Assembly (NCBI GenBank): GCA_963668655.2
Contig: CAXXPQ010000003.1
Coordinates: forward strand, 744,001 to 808,000
Direction: 5' to 3'
Source of the DNA: G963668655 sp963668655
GTDB lineage: Bacteria > Myxococcota_A > SURF-8
DNA length: 64,000 nucleotides
Part shown: one piece after another, positions 61,749 through 64,000 of the stretch
Position numbering within the stretch: position 1 is the first letter of the stretch
Layout of the letters: the number at the start of each line of letters is the position of its first letter
The notes under the pieces: generated by a model
Databases searched by the model: none
What the model was told of the DNA's origin: nothing
What the model saw: the letters and a program-made list of their open reading frames with translations, nothing else
Position numbers and translations under genes: made by a program

Positions 61749-62842
61749 GGATTGGCTTTGTCCTTTTGGGTTGGTTCCGTCTTTTCGGGCGTTTCGGTTC
61801 CCTCGGCTTTCTCTTCCAGTTCGGGATTCAGCGCGGCCCCCTTCGGTAAAAGCGGCTTGACGCTTTCCGGGGGCTTGGTTCGTTTCACCGGCGGACGGTG
61901 CGCCGGGGCTTTCAACTCGAACGTCTTTCCGATATCCTTGATTTTATACGTGCAGTCCATGGTGAAAAGGACTTCCGTACCGGGATTATCCACCCCGGAT
62001 TTCTTCATCTTCTCGATGACTTTCTCGGAAATGGGAACGGCGTATTTTCCCTTCAGTTCGTAAGCCAGCAGGGCCTTTTTTTCCCGATCGATCATCAGGT
62101 ATCCCTCGGCCGCCTCGAACCGGCTGACCCGTTTGCGGTTTTTGTTCAGAAGCTTGTCGGTGGCGATGGCGGAAAGGGCGTACTGGTTCGGGAAACCGTA
62201 ATTCGTGGGCAGATCCTTTTCGGGAATCGTTCCGTTGGGGTCCAGACTGACGTCGATACGCAGAACGTCGCGGCCGTCCAGGGTGGCGGGCCTGGCGGCC
62301 GAAAACTTCAGATGTCCACGGAAATACTGATAAAAACGGCTCAACGTCCCGTAAATCTTTTCCCGCCAGTACAGGTGTTTTCCGGTGGAGGTGCTCTGCC
62401 GGAAAGGAGAATTTCCGGTGCGATCGTACATCTGGCCGCCCACCCAGTACATCTCGAAATTCTGGGTCTTGTCGTTGTAAATCTTCAGGTAATAGTCGCC
62501 GTTTCCGTTCTGCTGGAAGAGCTGCTTCTCGTCCATGGTCACGTCCTTGCCCTCCCTGCGGGTGACGTAAACCACGGAGGCATCGTAGGCGTAGCTGCCC
62601 AGGCGAACCCCGATCTCTTCCTGGGTCATCAGGATGATTTTCTGTAACTCTTCGATATCGCCAAGTTTTTCCAGATCGATGGATTGCGGTTCCACCTTCC
62701 GGTTCTTGATCTCCTCTTTCAGATCCTTTTTGTCCAGCACGCGCTGCCGCGCTTCGTCGCTCTCTTTGTTCGAACAGCCGCCGGAGAGAACACTTCCAAG
62801 ACCAAGAAGAAGAACGAACAGAAAACAAGCCGATTTTCGCAT
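61745..62842 (-). CDS. Lipoprotein of unknown function upstream of rsfS
   Basis: This 365-residue protein has a lipoprotein signal (LGSVLSGGC, Cys about 23) followed by a charged helical segment and a mainly beta domain (about 70-300) with no motif that I recognise; the pattern VLRIDVSLDPNGT and KALLAYELKGKY recalls lipoprotein carrier-type (LolA/LolB-like) folds, but weakly. The C-terminal 50 residues are Pro/Lys/Glu-rich. I chose ATG 62842 for the clean signal peptide; 62863 is an alternative. It overlaps rsfS by four bases, an unusual partner for a ribosome factor. Confidence 0.75.
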   Translation of the reverse strand: MRKSACFLFVLLLGLGSVLSGGCSNKESDEARQRVLDKKDLKEEIKNRKVEPQSIDLEKLGDIEELQKIILMTQEEIGVRLGSYAYDASVVYVTRREGKDVTMDEKQLFQQNGNGDYYLKIYNDKTQNFEMYWVGGQMYDRTGNSPFRQSTSTGKHLYWREKIYGTLSRFYQYFRGHLKFSAARPATLDGRDVLRIDVSLDPNGTIPEKDLPTNYGFPNQYALSAIATDKLLNKNRKRVSRFEAAEGYLMIDREKKALLAYELKGKYAVPISEKVIEKMKKSGVDNPGTEVLFTMDCTYKIKDIGKTFELKAPAHRPPVKRTKPPESVKPLLPKGAALNPELEEKAEGTETPEKTEPTQKDKANP

Positions 62843-62940
62843 ACCTACACCTTTTCCAGCCAAACCACGAGTCGAGGAAGGCCCTTATACCCCCCGCGTC
62901 TCGTTTTCGTCAAGTCCAATTTGCAAGCGTTTTCAGAACA

Positions 62941-64000
62941 TCATAAGGGCACCGGCTCCCGCCAGATTCCGTTCACGCGCAGAATGCTCCATTCATAGGA
63001 ATCCGGCCGTTCGTTCAACGTGGTGGAGAGCGTCGGGAACAGCGGCAGATTCAGGGTGTAATCGTTGGGATCCCAGATTTCGATGGTGATGTGGTTGCTT
63101 CCGTGATCGCCGAAGCAGAAACTCTGGAACAGATCGTCCACCCAGCAGTCGCAATCGTTCTGATACCAGGCGCCGATGATCCAGCGGCCGTTGGCCGGGT
63201 TGGAAACACGCATCTCCTCGGCGGTGCCGTTGTATCCGGCGGCGTTGGACCAGCGCGTCATGAGCGCGGAACCGTCGCTTTCCCCCGGCGTGCTGCCCGG
63301 GAAGTAGCAGGTGTGGAACTGGTTGACGTTTTCGTCCGAGCACTTGAAGCCGGACGGGCTCGTCAGTTCCAGGTCCACGTCCGTAAGATCCTCGCAGAAA
63401 ATGCCGTCGTCCCCGCCCTGGAATTTCAGCTTCAGCCAGATGCCCTGGTTGGCGTTGACCAGCACGTTGACGATGCGCGGATCCGACCACCAGCCTTCAT
63501 CGTCCTGCACCTTGAGCTGGATCTGGTATTCCCCGCCCTTGTCGAATTTCACGCAGGTATTGATGTGGTCCTGGTCCAGGTACAGGAAACTGGCCTCGCT
63601 GCCTTCCGGCATGCCGGGCATGCTCCAACTAAAGGCTTCCAGGGTGCCGTCCTCGTCGTAACTGACGTTTCCGTAGAAACACAGCCGGGTGTTCTGGGCG
63701 ATGCCCTCGATGTCCATCATGATGGGCGTGGCATGGCTTTGCAGGGCCATGCGGGCCACCGGCTGCTTGTTGGGCGGACGTCCCTTTCCCATGACGGTGA
63801 AATACTGCCACTGCATGCCGGGAAGCGAGCTGCCCAGTTGCAGGGAACATTGGTCGTGATCGTTGTTCAGGGGCCGGTAGGCCATGCGGAAACTGCCCGG
63901 GGTGCTCTGCCCGGGCTGCACGGCAAATGGAATATACCAACTCCCCAGGGGCTGGGGATCGTTGTTGCCGTCCACGAATTTGAATTCGTCGCAATTGTTA
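62941..64000 (-). CDS. Exported protein with PKD-like domain, N-terminus beyond window
   Basis: The reading frame is open to the window end, so the start is outside; the first possible start (GTG at 63975) is only internal. The visible 352 residues include a PKD-like beta domain (about 85-175: FYGNVSYDEDGTLEAFSWSM through IQLKVQDDEGWWSDPRIVNV) and a C-terminal beta region with GRWIIGAWYQNDCDCWVDD and NHITIEIWDPN, similar in style to proprotein-convertase P domains. Several Cys suggest an exported, disulfide-bonded protein. Its function cannot be named. Confidence 0.7.
   Translation of the reverse strand, partial: NNCDEFKFVDGNNDPQPLGSWYIPFAVQPGQSTPGSFRMAYRPLNNDHDQCSLQLGSSLPGMQWQYFTVMGKGRPPNKQPVARMALQSHATPIMMDIEGIAQNTRLCFYGNVSYDEDGTLEAFSWSMPGMPEGSEASFLYLDQDHINTCVKFDKGGEYQIQLKVQDDEGWWSDPRIVNVLVNANQGIWLKLKFQGGDDGIFCEDLTDVDLELTSPSGFKCSDENVNQFHTCYFPGSTPGESDGSALMTRWSNAAGYNGTAEEMRVSNPANGRWIIGAWYQNDCDCWVDDLFQSFCFGDHGSNHITIEIWDPNDYTLNLPLFPTLSTTLNERPDSYEWSILRVNGIWREPVPL

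Overview
The window is high-GC, densely coded DNA from a Gram-negative, probably anaerobic bacterium of the broad deltaproteobacterial type. Support for this includes an inner-membrane TonB/ExbB/ExbD system with an outer-membrane receptor, several surface-type lipoproteins with Cys-rich modules and acidic Asp-Gly-Asp linkers, PlsB, heterodisulfide-reductase-like iron-sulfur/flavin genes under an apparent sigma-54 circuit, and a nitrogenase-like gene set. The phylum (Myxococcota, Desulfobacterota, Lernaellota-like or other) is inference; no rRNA or universal marker beyond rsfS/rlmH is present. Both window edges cut a gene.

Layout. 0-4.1 kb: end of a polysaccharide flippase, an asparagine-synthase-like enzyme lacking the N-terminal Cys, and a divergent cysteate-synthase-like PLP enzyme. 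4.1-8.0 kb: a repeat element, then a minus-strand operon of two thiolase-fold and two DUF35 proteins. 8.3-12.5 kb: a membrane sulfatase-superfamily protein and a Cys-rich YD-repeat lipoprotein. 12.7-16.7 kb: AraC/GyrI regulator, MscS channel, methyltransferase. 17.0-27.4 kb (minus strand): nitrogenase component-1-like K protein, a fused component-1-like D protein with an unrecognised N-terminal domain, a NifH-like ATPase, PlsB, a second MscS channel and a multi-repeat carboxypeptidase-regulatory-like protein. 28.3-38.0 kb (plus): beta-helix lipoprotein, DUF3450, TtpC-type ExbB, ExbB, ExbD, TonB, TPR protein and TonB-dependent receptor. 38.0-41.4 kb: pyruvate-kinase-C-like protein, DUF362 protein and a NapH-like polyferredoxin. 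41.5-45.7 kb: an unusual MoxR/VWA/unknown three-gene operon. 45.7-54.7 kb: sigma-54 activator, divergent PAS kinase, receiver, two HdrA/Qmo-type flavoproteins, an HdrC-HdrB fusion and a PocR-domain protein. 54.7-60.0 kb: GH105-like and heparinase-like lipoproteins and a Cys-rich lipoprotein. 60.0-60.8 kb: an AT-rich island. 60.8-64.0 kb: rlmH, rsfS, two extracytoplasmic proteins.

How the parts fit. The strongest candidate for an undescribed system is the nitrogenase-like set at 17.0-21.3 kb: the NifH-like protein keeps its P-loop and both cluster cysteines, while the two component-1-like subunits keep only a few cluster-type cysteines and one carries an unknown 280-residue domain. The second is the redox locus at 45.7-54.7 kb, where a sigma-54-type promoter and dyad repeats sit between the activator and the kinase-Hdr gene run, and three PAS domains each carry a cysteine triad. 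A roughly 280-bp non-coding repeat occurs twice in full (opposite orientation) and once in part.
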